A stretch of 64,000 nucleotides of DNA from Pseudopithomyces maydicus (taxonomy: Eukaryota > Ascomycota > Dothideomycetes > Pleosporales > Didymosphaeriaceae): assembly GCA_026873275.1 (NCBI GenBank), contig JANTUC010000001.1:992001-1056000 (forward strand), written 5' to 3'. The notes beneath the pieces were generated by a model. The model ran no database searches. It was not told the DNA's origin and saw only the letters and a program-made list of their open reading frames with translations. This document shows, in pieces, positions 35,011-46,931 of this stretch (the stretch's first letter is position 1; each line of letters begins with the position of its first letter). The position numbers were made by a program, and so were the translations under genes.

Positions 35011-36119
35011 TTAATGACCAAGGTTTGAATAATGCGACGCACGGTTGTATGGCTGCTGGTAGACGGATTGAGCATACTCCGACTCGTTGTACACGGTGCC
35101 GCGCTTGTCCTCTTCAGGTAGAAGCTCCTTGACTTCCCAGTTGTGGGCCTTGACGCCGACGGAGAACTCGAGATCTTCACGGGTGATGGAGTCCCAGTAC
35201 TAGAAGAGGTTGTTAGCACATGAAATTGATGGTAGGTGTATTTTTGTCCTTACCTTGTAGACCATCATGACAGCCAGAAGATTGCAGATGGTAGCAAAGA
35301 AAAGGCCGTCGAGGTAGTGCTGAACACCCTCGCAGATGGTGTCGCTGAAGACGTATAGGATCACCTGTCCAATGACGAAGAAGAAAACTCCAAAAGTGAT
35401 GTCACCCAACGGCCAGCGGTCCTCGAGTGTTCCGACGACCAACAGGACCTGGCTGCAGAGGTAGACGAACAGCATGATGGCGTTGATAAGGTAGGTGATG
35501 ACGAAGATACCGACGGGGTTCTCGTGGCTCAGGCCAGCCCAGTCCTTGAAAGTGAGGAGCGACACGGCGCCGGAGACGATGAACATGGCGAGGGAGCAAA
35601 GGCGTAGTAGCCAGACAGAGAGCGTGGTGCCGTCCTCATACAGCTGGAAGCCGACGAAACCATTGATCAGCAGACACGTGCAGAGGGCGGAAACGAGGCC
35701 GTTTTGGGCGGCAGCGAAGTATGGGTAGGAAGCGGAACCGGGTGGTGTGACGCCTGCATCGAGGACGAGCGATATGACGGTCAGGGCCATGTAGATGTAG
35801 AAGAAGGAGGAGATCTCTTTGCGACCTGTAGTATGTCAGCGGCTACGAGCGCGGTTAAAGTGGGCATGGGCGTGGGCGACGTACCGACGGCGGTGAATTT
35901 GGAGCGCACGTGGATGATCATGACGACGGTCATGACGAGGGCGAGGATGTGCATGAAGTCGTTGGCGGCCTGGAAGATGAGCGTGTTGGCCAGCATGAGC
36001 GAGCGCGAGTAGCACTGGGCCTGGATGCCGCGGTCACCGCTGATTTCCTGGTGGCCAACCAAGGCACACAGCGGTATCGACACCTTCTCGCATATCGTGG
36101 TGAAGTCGCCGAACCCCAT
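35011..36119 (-). CDS. chs7: Chitin synthase export chaperone Chs7, 331 aa
   Basis: Chs7 is an endoplasmic-reticulum membrane protein needed for folding and export of class-IV (Chs3-type) chitin synthase. The N-terminus MGFGDFTTICEKVSIPLCALVG is characteristic, followed by about seven hydrophobic helices and the conserved loops TFKDWAGLSHENPVGIF and ICEGVQHYLDGLFFATI. The polar tail is EDLEFSVGVKAHNWEVKELL then a Tyr/Gln-rich end. Three exons: introns 35826-35884 (59 nt) and 35200-35253 (54 nt), with phases that close to exactly 332 codons including stop. Intact. It is a core gene lying inside the repeat-bracketed segment, which limits how much of that segment could be horizontally acquired. 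Confidence 0.95.
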
Positions 36120-36937
36120 AGTGGTGTCGGTCGCTGGGGTGGTGAGGCGGTGGGCGGGTCGTGCGGTCGGTTCGGGGCTGAAAACAGGAGGCGGGTCGGC
36201 AGGCGCTGGGTCGGACGCGCGAAGTCGTGGTGGAGTAGCAGAAAAGCGAGTGAAGAGAGCGCGCGGGGGTAACGAGTGACTAGATTAAGTATGCAACCTG
36301 GGAAGGCTGGGTTCTGGCTGGGAAGGCACAGCGGGGGAGTGGGTCGCTGAGGCTGGACGAGGTGGTTGACGAGGAGATGGCAGGTGTTTCAGGAGCAACA
36401 GGTCCACTCCGCCGCCAAGCAGAAAGCACGGCCGGCCCCGCGTACAAGGGTCCGCTTTTCCTCTCAGGGTCGCCCGAGTCAATAAATATTTTTTTCATTG
36501 ACGCTCGGTGATGGAGCGTGTTGAAATAGATGTGTACTAAAATGCATGATGAGCACCTTCCGCCTAATTTTGGAATGCACGTCCATCGCGCCTGCTGCAT
36601 TGGGTCCACTGCACCTGCTGCATGTGGACGCAGTGAGCGCTTCACGAGTCGCTCCACATCTGTGCTACTTCCAGCAACATCAGGACCCCTACGAAAGCGA
36701 TTGATCTCTCTATTGCTTTTCAGCTTCACTAATCGTGCTCAATTTTTTCTTGTGTCGTTTCAACTACGTCGATGTTGTTCCTACTCTGCTCAGCAGCAGA
36801 TCGGCCTTTTGTATCCCAACATTGCAATCTCAACTTGATCCAGTCCCGTACACAAAAGACAATTTGACATCCTATATATATCTACAGCAGCTTTTTCGTT
36901 ACCATCGTCATACCAAACAACATAGCACCCATCTCCA
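36120..36937. other. Intergenic region, 0.8 kb, upstream of chs7
   Basis: Contains the chs7 promoter and the 3' flank of the PKS relic. Nothing else is recognised. Confidence 0.6.
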
Positions 36938-39900
36938 TCACATCCCCAGCTGCCCGCACGCAAAGTCGTACGCCATCTCCACCGACCTCCATCCCGTCCC
37001 CAACCGGTCCTCTACCGAAAACAGATCAAACGCATGACCACACCCGTCCGCAAGCTCGAACCCGGCTGGAACTCCTCGCTCCTTCAGCGCCCTCACCGTC
37101 TCCTCGCTCATTTGATACGGCACCCACTCATCGCAATTGCCGTGCACAATGAAAGTGGGGACGCGATAGTTCCCTTCGACAATCTGCGTGTATGGGCTCA
37201 CGAGGCGGATCTGATCGTATGACGGCTTCGGTAGATGATACCAATCTGTGGTGTCGTTGGGAGCGAGACTATATTTGGAAGGGAGGCCATTGATGAGCAC
37301 GGGGAGGGACTGCGCGGTCCAATTCATGTGGAGGATGAGTCGAGCGCGATCGTCTTGAAGGGTGAGGGAGAGGCCTAGGGCTTTTTTGTTGTGCGTCGGC
37401 GCGTAGTCGGTTAGCTGGGGTAGGTGTTAGTCGACATATGGAGTGGTGTGAGTCAACTTACTGGACTGTCACGGACGCCCGCGAGTATATCCCAGATTTC
37501 GGTGGGGGGCTCTTCTGCGGCGCGGGGGTAGATAGGGTTGTCCCAGTCTGCGTAATCATTGTAAGTATGTATGATGGCGGAGATCGGTAAGGTGGGTGAA
37601 TGTACTTACGTGCGCTCTCAAGGTTGGTGGGAGGGTAGAAGGCGAGGATGACGTCCGGGGGCTGGATGCCTCGAAGGGTTGCCATGTAACCGATACTCAT
37701 TGAGAGTTGGCCACCACTCGACAAGCCGAGGGCTAACAGTCGGCTTGTGTCTATTGTGACGGCTGGCCCTGATAGCTTGAGTGACGGAAGCGTCTCCCTG
37801 GCCCATTGCATGCCGTCACAACAATCCGTCATGGGCCCTTCGTACAGCGTTGTCTCTGGGCAGAGTCGGTAGTCGACGCTGACTGGTAGGAAACCTCGTT
37901 TAAGCAACACTCGAACGTGCTTCATGGGTATGTCTTGCCGGCCGAAGAGCAGATGTCCTCCCCCGTGGCAGATGAGGGCTATGTAGTGTTAGTAACTAAC
38001 ACTATCAAATAATGTACACATCTTACCAATTGGTCTCTTCTTGCCAACTTCATCATCTTGCTTGGGATAGTAGACGTCAGCTAAGAGATCCAGACCATCG
38101 ATACTCTTGAAAACAAATGTCTCGGTAGGTATACCCGCCCTCTTCTGTAGTATCTTCTGTGCTGGCTTGAAGCTACTCTTTTGGGCTTCCTGCTTGAACG
38201 CACAGATGAGACGCATCGTCTGGGCTTCTGTAGTGGGCCCATCGGTCCACGAAACATGCTTATAACCGGCTGCACTGAGGCTTCGGTTCCAGAACTGTTC
38301 GTCGGCCAACGCGTGCTTCCGACCATCACTAAAGAGCCACCAACCATCCAAGAGTCCATATACAAGATCAAACCAGTACAACCCTTTGGTGAATTCGACA
38401 AGACAGAAAACGCCATCAGAGCGTAGCATTGGTGCGAGGTTTGCCGCTGACGCCGTAGCATTTGTTGTCGCATGGATGCAGTTGGTAGCTATAATGACGT
38501 GGTACTTGTTGTGTAGGTCCAGATCTGGTGCTCGATCACAATCTAGCGTCATGAACTTCATTTCTTTCACACCGGAGATTTTCTTCTTCGCCGCATTGAC
38601 AAGTGCTCCAGAGATGTCGGTAAAGGTGTACTCAAAATCGATGCCATGCTTGCAGAGATAATCGACGAGGTATCTAGCCGTACCTCCCGTACCAGCGCCA
38701 AATTCGAGGAGGCGGAATTTGCCGCCCGGTGAAGCCGAAAAAGCTTTTACCAAGAAGTCTGCCAGAAGTCTAGTCGTTGCTTGACACATGGGCGCATTAT
38801 CGTAGACGTCAGCTAAGATTTCTCTGTTGGACTTGTTCGCGAACAATAATTGTAATGGATCCACTTTCCCGGTCGTGCAATCTGAGAGTCGCGATGCCGT
38901 TACGTGGAGGAGTCTAGTTTCAGAAGTATGCAAAGGGTGGCGCTGCAGCATTTGCTGCAGATGTTCGGCTGAACCATCAAGATCGACTAGTTTCGAAGTC
39001 TTCACGTACTTTCCCTCGCTCTTGAACTTGATGAAGCCTCCATCTGCCAGAATCTCGTGTAGTCTTGTCAAAAGATGATTATGTTTGGGGAGTGTACTGA
39101 TAGAGGGCAACTGCTGCCCTTCTGTCAGCTTTTGGAGATCGCACCCTAGATTGCGGAAGGCCTCCAATATGTATGATAGAACCAATTCTGCTTGTTCGGA
39201 GTATACGTTCTTCCAAAAGCCTTGGAACTTGGTCTGCTCTGCCAACTGGTCGAAACTGAAACGTACATCCTCGAAAGATTGTTGTACCGTAAGCAAAGAT
39301 GTTTCTTGTTCAGATGAATCGTATGGTGGTCCTTCAGACTGACCCACTTTATCGTCAATTGGCGTTAGCTGTTTCAGGTCTTTAGGTGCAACCAGCGTAA
39401 GGTCATCAGGTGCTACTAGTCTGACGAGATCCGCAAATGTTGATTCCATGTTCAGTTGCTCCATGTCTACGTCCACAGAAAAATGTGTCTTGATGTCACT
39501 AGCCAACTCGATGCAAATCAAGGAATCGAGACCGCAATCAGCTAGGTTAGATTCCATCACTAATTCCGATTCCATCTCCAAATGACTGATCACCAGCTCA
39601 GAAAGCGTTGCAGCGATAGTAGTGGGTGGTGGTGTCTCAGATGGAGTGGTTACTGTGGTAACTCCTGTGGATGTAGAAGCGATGGAATGACTTTGGGTAG
39701 ACGATTCGGAATCGCTGATATCCGCGATCGATACATCCCTCATACAACCCCGCCCGTAAAGATATTGTACCAACGAATCGAAGTCAGTCAGTTTCTCAAG
39801 ATCATCGATAGGAAGATCAATGCGAAACAGAATCGAAATTTCGTTGATGACTTCAATCATCATCAGCGAGTCTACTCCTATATCATCAAAGGTGGCATTG

Positions 39901-42900
39901 CCCTTGATATCTGATCTCGGAATTCCTGCGATCTTGGCCAGTAGGACACAAAGTTCATCATATATCGCGGCTTTTGTGTCCTTAGCGGTATCCGATACCA
40001 ATACGACAGAATCTTTATGGACTGAGTTTGGCACAGAAGCCGGGGTTTGCGCTCTAGTGAACTCATTCTCCAATCTGGCTGATGACTTTATGGGGACATT
40101 ATCGATACGTACTGGCTGTTGCTCGTGTTTCCCATTCTGAACCTGGGCAAAACGACACCCAAGAATGCCGATTTCCAGGACATCTGTGGTAGCATTGTAT
40201 ATGAGAATGTCGTAGAGCAATCCAGACGAGCCTTTTGATACAAATGCAAAAACATTCCAGGCCTTGTCATTGTCGAAAGGGTCCTGCTTGCGGCCCAACT
40301 GAATACGATCAATCTCAACCAAAGCGTAGGTCTCGCTGTCGGTCGAAGCCCATATGAAGTTTGCATGAAATTGTGCCAATTGCAAGAAACCATCAAGAAG
40401 CCATGGTTTAGTGGTAGCACGACGTATAGATTCCGGAACCGAGGTTGGAGGCAAAACAGTCCCAACCACTTGATCGGCTTGTGCAGCAATACTCTCAACC
40501 CCACAATAATACTCAGGGTAGGTAGCAAGCTGAGAAAGTGTTTTGTATACCATTCTACCCTTGACGCTGTCGCTGTGTGGATTATTGAGAATCTCATTAG
40601 TACATCGTTCTCGATTAGACATCCTCTCAAATCGCGAGAATTCCTCATCAACTGTTCTGGATGGGGCTTTCAGTGAAGCCAATCCGGTTGCGTGCCATGT
40701 TTTATTCTGTGTATCGGTAGGAGTTGTTCCACTTGTGGCATCGAAGCTCCAGAATTGATCCTGTTTTTGTAGTCGCAGCCAGATTTTGTGGGTTGTGTCG
40801 GGATCCAGGGGGAGCCCAATTGCAGGTTTTCTATAGAGACTAAAGATCCTGACCGACTATCAATCATCCTCATAGCTCTTGCAGCAAGCTCTATGTGCAT
40901 CATTGGTGGACAAAGACTACGTCCATGCACAACATATCCTTGCACAAGGGCCTGGAATTCCTCGCTTCCTGGATCAACTTCAAACAAGTGATTGTGTTGA
41001 TCTTTATTGATATGCCGTAAGAGAACAGGAGGCTCAGGTATGTCCAAGAAAATCTTAGCTGGAGCGGCCTGTGTTTTGCAATTACATTCCGCTTGCTTCA
41101 CTGGTTTCAAATCAAGCCAGTGCTTATTCTTCTCGAACTGATATGGTGGCAAACGCACAACACCATAATGAGAACTTTGTTTGCGATTGAAGTTCCAAAA
41201 AAGTACCTGGTGGCCATTTTTCCAAAGATCAAAGGTGGTGTCAATCAATCGATCCCATGAACTCTGTCGATTCAATACCACAGGGATAAAAGTGTTTAGA
41301 GTGTTAAGAGTACGAGGAAGAGCCCGCCGGACCATTGCCGCAATACTGGAATCGGATCCAGCTTCGAGCCAAGTACAGTTTCCGAGTTTGTTGTGAAGAC
41401 GCTGAACTGCTTCGCCGAAGAACACCGGGTCCCGTGTGTGGGCTGCTAGTAATTGAGCCGTAGCCCTAGACCAGCTTGATCCGCTCGTGCAGGTCTCAAT
41501 ATGTATCTTAGGTTCGTTAAAAGCGAGTGTCGATGCAAGTTGTTCGAGATGAGGAATCAATGGATCTGTGAATCGGGAATGAAAGCCGTAGGTAACGTTC
41601 AACCTCTTATGCTTAGTACCACGGTCTACGAGATTTTTCTGAACTTGATCGATGGATTTTCCGTCACCGACAATCACATAAGATGTTGGGCCGTTATGGC
41701 AAGCAACTTCAAAACTGATGTCCTCTTCTTTTGTGGTTAGAGTGTTCAATTCATCATTGATGGATCGAAGATCATTTTCAATTGCAATCATTGCACCAGA
41801 CTCTGAACCCCAGTGATCTTGCATTAAAGCTGCCCGTCCAGCAACAAAACGAAGAGCATCACGAAGCGATAAGACTCCAGAAACGCAAAGGGCAGTGAGC
41901 TGGCCTAGGCTGTGGCCGACAAGACCGTCGATCCGCAAACCAGAGTCAATCCAAGATTGCGCACAAGCATATTGCAGCGAAAAAATCATGGAGTGTAGTA
42001 GCACCACATTTTCAACCCGTTCAGTCTGGAATATTCCTGGATAGAGACTTGGGTAATCCATGGATCGTAAAGTTTCGTCGCACAGGTCAATATGAAATCG
42101 CATCAATGATGAGTTCTGCCACAAGCTTTTATCTAGAGCAACGCTTTCGCTGACCTGGCCCCCGAAGCACAGCACCACAGGAGACGCTTTGGGTTTCTGA
42201 AATATGGTATTGCTCTCCAGTGTTTGTATGCGCAGTTGCGCTTGTAATTGATGAATGCTTCCAGCTTTGATCAATAGCGTATTTGTAAGATCTTGATTAT
42301 GTTGCCTTGATAGACTGAAAGCTAAGCTGGCTAGAAATTTGTCGTTGCTTTCCAATTTGCGAGACCCTAAAGCATATGTGCAAAAGGTATCGAGAGTCCT
42401 GGCGTATGCAATGAGACTGGTTACAGAAGCAGCGGAAATACAGACGGGATATGCTGGAGATTGCAAGTCGGATACTAAATCGATGGAGCTCTTCGTTTTT
42501 TCCGAGTACCTGGGACCTTCGACGAGTACTAGAGCTGCATTACTACCAGCAGCACCATAGTTGTTAATACAAGCGCTCAATAATCCTTCGGGAAGCTCTC
42601 TGCTAGCAGTGGGAACTTCCATTTGATCTGATTCTAGAGCAGGTATCTTTGGATTCAACCTGGAGAAGGATGCTTGCACACATGCGGTACGATGTTGGAT
42701 CTGCAATATGGCCTTGATTAGTCCAGCGACACCTGAAGCACCCTCAAGATGACCAATATTGCCTTTAACAGAAGACACAGATAGAGTAGTCTTTCTACTT
42801 GGGCTGCCAAATACCTTGCGCAAGCTTTCCATTTCGATGGGATCCCCAACTGGCGTGCCGGTTCCGTGGGCTTCCACAAAGTTAATATCGAGGGGCTGGA

Positions 42901-43645
42901 GTCCAGCCTGCTTCACCACGCGTGTGTATAGATCTGCCTGAGATATCGAGTGAGGAACGGTTATTGGAACAGAATTATTGTTCTGATTTACGGCCGAGCC
43001 TGCAATAACACTAAGTATATGATCATTGTTGGAACGAGCATCCGACAATCGCTTCAGTACGACTAGACCAACGCTTTCACCGCGGCAATAACCATCTGCT
43101 GCTGCATCAAAAGGTTTACAGGCCCCTGTCGGACTCAAAAAATGTGCCGCGGCAAGGTTTTCGTAAAGATACGGGCTAGTGAATAGGGCGACACCACCAG
43201 CTACAGCCTGCGAACATTCTCTCATCTGCAAAGCCGTGCAAGCAGTATGTATAGCTACCGCTGAGGACGAGCAGGCAGTATCAAAGGTGAGAGAGGGTCC
43301 CGACCATCCGAAGTAATGAGATAGTTTGCCGCTCATAAAGGCTCTAAGCGTTCCAACGGTAGCATAAGCTGTGGGTGGGTGCGATCCCACATTGGCATCG
43401 TAGTCTGTTGCGCAAGCACCCACATAGCAGCCAATGTCACGAAGTCGAGATGTGTCGGCAAAGTAACCAGATGCTTCGAGGGCTTCATATGTGACTTGTA
43501 ACAGGAGGCGCTGTTGAGGGTCCATCGAAGCCGACTCCCGGGCCGACTTTTTGAAAAAGCGGTGGTCGAATCGGTCGGCATGTTCTAAAAAGTTTCCCCA
43601 GAATTGTAGGTTTGGTGGAGATCGGGACAAATGTTGATTCGGCAA
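36938..43645 (-). pseudogene. Non-reducing polyketide synthase, 5'-truncated: (KS)-AT-PT-ACP-ACP-CMeT-TE
   Basis: Would build a C-methylated aromatic polyketide. The gene enters inside KS at GNFLEHADRFDHRFF; the SAT domain and ~60-70 KS residues are missing. Retained: KS DTACSSS, EAHGTGT and NIGHLEGASG; AT GHSLGQ; PT with the Asp segment (KPWLLDGF) but GYVVHG where GHVV is expected; two ACPs (GVDSL, GLDSL); CMeT (LEFGAGTGGT); and an alpha/beta-hydrolase TE with HGGG, GLSSGG, a C-terminal Asp (GNCDEW) and His (GCGHAF). TE introns are 37979-38026, 37548-37609 and 37415-37461. The PT frame also breaks at the GGGGG run 40808-40812. This order with tandem ACPs resembles the AusA/DtbA-type group. 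The start at 43645 is only where the frame opens, not a real start. Probably a relic, cut back near the right AT-rich repeat. Confidence 0.85.
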
Positions 43646-43953
43646 AATCTCTCAGTCTGAAATACATTGTCAAAGTAGCTTTTTGAAATCTCAAGTTTAC
43701 AGACTACCATTCTAGGTAGTCTAATCTTGTGCAGGCGTTGAAGAACCTTGATATGATTTGGTAAATTTGAAATTTGATAAGCTTCCATTCTTCATCCAGA
43801 CAGACTCTTCCAATGTCGATACTACCAAAAGTTCGTTCAAATATGCATCCAGGCTGAGGGCTCAGTTTCCCCACATCGAAAATCAACCGATTCTTCAAAA
43901 CCAGCCGTGTTTCAAACTGTATCTAGAATTAAGCATATCAATAGTACCCGATG
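43646..43953. other. Degraded sequence between the PKS relic and the right repeat
   Basis: This is where the missing KS start and SAT should be. All three minus frames carry stops, and no KS or SAT motif can be read with confidence. It ends in the 15-bp flanking repeat CAATAGTACCCGATG (43939-43953). Confidence 0.55.
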
Positions 43954-44367
43954 ATTTTCAATTATTGTCGTAAAAACCTGTACAGGTTATGTCGACTCCA
44001 GCTATAAAGGCAAACCTAATATAATAAATTTAATAATAAAGAGTACTAAACAATAGACTAAATAAAAAATAATAAATATAAATTAATAAGGGCGTAGAAA
44101 GTATATTAGGATAATAAAATAAATAATAAGTTTTAGTACTATAAAAGCTAAAAAGTATAAAAAGCTTAAAAAGGCTTCTTTAATATACTTTATACCTTTA
44201 ACCTTTTATTAAATTATCTATTAGAACCTAACTACTATAGCTAAGGAGACGTATATTCTAATTATTAATAAGGATGATGATCCATCTTCCTACTACAACA
44301 CTAAAAGGCTTAATACCATCACTATAAAGGAGTCCTCTAAGAGAAGCGACGCCAATAGTACCCGATG
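43939..44367 (-). mobile_element. RIP-degraded AT-rich repeat, right copy, with 15-bp flanking direct repeat
   Basis: The body (43954-44352, ~399 bp) is AT-rich and aligns, reversed, with 26450-26860. The conserved end reads, on the minus strand, CTGGAGTCGACATAACC, then TGTACAGG, ending AATTGAAAAT. CAATAGTACCCGATG is present perfectly on both sides (43939-43953 and 44353-44367). The copy is about half the length of the left one, shorter at the end opposite the conserved end. Confidence 0.82.
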
Positions 44368-44470
44368 CGGAGTATGTATCTCTAAACCATGTAAAGCGGT
44401 GAGACTTTGTCTACTTATCTCATGCTTCTGCCCATCCGAAACTCCCAGATTCTGCTTTCGTCATATCAAA

Positions 44471-45922
44471 ATGATGGATTCACCCTTGGTCCAGCTGGCA
44501 GAAGAGTTATTAGCTCAGGCTAGATCTCTTGACTCGTACAATGAGTCACGCGGTCTTCCACCTGTGTCTTTCGACCACGAATCCTTCGTTGATCTGCCTA
44601 ACGACATAGAAACTTGTCGTCAAGCAGTGATAAATATATCGCAGGACATCAAGCGACTTGCACAGGGTCCCCGAGATTTGCTATTTGAATCTTTGAACAC
44701 AGTGCGTACGCGCGAAATTTTGATTGGATGATTGTGAGCCAACTGATCGCCATTAAACAGTTTAACGACCTCGCCAATTTTCATTTCATATACCATCATA
44801 AAATCGCCAGTCATGTACCAACACAAAAAGAAATATCATACCCTGAACTGTCTGAAATTACAGGTATCGATCAAATTCTCCTCCGTCGTATGCTTCATTA
44901 CGCCATGATCAATCGCATCTTCCGAGAGACACCTGATGGCTGCATCACGCACTCCGCTGCCTCGCGCCTCCTCAAAGAGGAACCCGGCGCGATGGATACC
45001 GCCGGTTTCTTCCTGGAAGAGATGTTTGTATGTACACGAATTTATCACAGACTGACAACGAACTAATGGATGTCCAACCCAGCCTGCCGCCCCTAAAATG
45101 GTCGCTGCAATGGAAAAGTACCCCGGCTCCGGGGAGCCCAACGAAACCGCCTTCAATCTCGCCTTCAATACCAGCCGTCCCTTCTACCTCGAGTTGGAGC
45201 CTACACCTGAGCGTGCACGCCGTTTTGGAGGAGCAATGCGTTGGATGTCGCAGGGCGGACGCTTCTCGAATGATCATCTGATTCGCGGGTACGACTGGGC
45301 AGCGTTCGACCATGAGGGAGGTATGATTGTGGATGTGGGCGGAGGACATGGCGCCGTGTCTCAGGCGCTGGCGGTGGCGACACAACATGTAAAATTTGTG
45401 GTTCAAGATCTACCGGTGACAGCAATCCAGGGAGGAAATTACTTCCTGCTGCGCTGCAAGAGCGTGTGTCTTTCATGCCACATGACTTTTTTGAAGAGCA
45501 GCCTGTCAAAGGTGCAAATGTGTATTTTCTACGATATTTACTCCATAACTGGTCTGATAAATATGCGCTGAGGATTTTGAAGGCACTGGTGCCGGCGATG
45601 AAGAGTGGGTCGCGGATTGTGGTCTATGAATTTTTGCCAGGGGATCGCGCAACTACGATGTGGGCTGATAAGCAGACACGGTAAGTGCCAAAGCTCTGGA
45701 GCTTTAGGTATGATTGAAAAAGCTAATTGTTACAGGCACATGGACATGATTGGAGCAATTGGTTGGAACGCGACCGAACGAACGTCATCGGATTGGGATA
45801 GGTTATTCACAGCAGTGGACCCAAGGCTAAGATTTCTGGGGACAAGGACACCAGAAGGTTGCTCTGTGTCATTGATAGAGGCAAAATTTGTTCCAGAGAT
45901 GAATGGGCATACGGCTGCGTGA
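44471..45922 (+). CDS. O-methyltransferase (COMT-like, PF00891 type), ~427 aa (frameshifted in this sequence)
   Basis: Transfers methyl from S-adenosylmethionine to a hydroxyl of a small aromatic or polyketide substrate. The N-terminal dimerisation/winged-helix part includes ISYPELSEITGIDQILLRRMLHYAM. The SAM loop is IVDVGGGHGAVSQAL, followed by VVQDLP, then FMPHDFF, and LLHNWSD near the catalytic His. Four exons: introns 44702-44760, 45028-45082 and 45681-45735, all phased. In exon 3 the frame slips by one missing base within about 45430-45438, most simply the GGG at 45430-45432. The ATG at 44471 (ATG ATG) was chosen. It is adjacent to the PKS relic across the repeat and to the regulator, so it was probably a tailoring enzyme of that cluster. 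Confidence 0.85.
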
Positions 45923-46931
45923 TAATATCATGCCTGAGTGATACCGCGTAACAATCAATCGAAATTTAGCTTATTGTAGTAGCTGTCCTAAATATTAGTT
46001 TCAGAATACTGAACACGAGAACAGATCACCCTGAATCAGTGTCAAACAATGTTTCCCAAAACGAATGTGCATAAAAAAAATACCAAATGGAACAATATCC
46101 TTGATGATTCCACTTCTGCGATTCGATGAACGCTAAGAATAAACGTCCCAAAGCTTTTGCTCACATACCCTCCCATTATTAAAGTGAACTCGCTCATCAC
46201 ATTATGGGGTGAGACGTTCATCGAATTAGATGAGCAAAGGTGAACAGAAAAGATATCTCATGAGAAATCCGCGACGTTGAACGTAAATTGAGATAAGGTC
46301 CATATGGGGTGACAACCAACCACAGCTTTGAGGATTTTTCTATCCGATTTGCTGCTGTTCGGCTATATACCACTCCCCCACATTTGACACATTTGATACC
46401 CTACAAACATTTCATTTCATATAATATCTTAAGATAAAAGCATTACAAAGCCTGATATCGAGGTAAACATATATTAGGGGGCCCGTGGGCCAATTGATGA
46501 CAGCGCTGAGGCCGGCCAGAGTCGGAATATGCAGCGCATGCAAGTAATCTGCACCTATAGCGAATACGGCGATAAGACAAGTGAGTAAACTTCAAGAGGA
46601 AAGTTCGAATGCGGGAAAGAAAGATGAGACTGGAACAGGGGTCAAAAGAGGCATAGGGAGCTCCTTTGTCACCTGCAGGTAAGACACGGCATAGGCGGAA
46701 CGGTAATCTACATCCCGGAAATAACCTGACTGTGTAAATCATAGGTACTTGCCTTACGAATAAAACGGAGTTCACAGTAAGAGGAGGAACCGAATCCCAG
46801 CAAGTAAACCTCGCGCCATAACACGGGGTGCAGTACATCTGCTCTCTATAAACTCGACTTTGTTGAAGTAAGACTGTAGAGCGACTATCTCCCATCTTTT
46901 CTACCTAGCTTTGTCTCTTCTCAATTTTGGC
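45923..46931. other. Intergenic region, 1.0 kb
   Basis: Between the methyltransferase and the regulator. A 150-codon minus-strand frame (46443-46895) has no motif, and I do not call it. Confidence 0.55.

Noticed and set aside
37415..38026. Separate esterase gene downstream of the PKS
   Set aside because: Splice sites and phases join it to the PKS frame, and the CMeT-TE order is known for this PKS group.
43646..43938. KS start and SAT remnants upstream of the PKS frame
   Set aside because: Fragments such as LDEEWKL and TERF are suggestive, but all frames have stops and no continuous match can be read.
46443..46895. 150-codon minus-strand ORF divergent from the regulator
   Set aside because: Cys/Arg-rich without motif; looks like a chance frame in the regulator's promoter.
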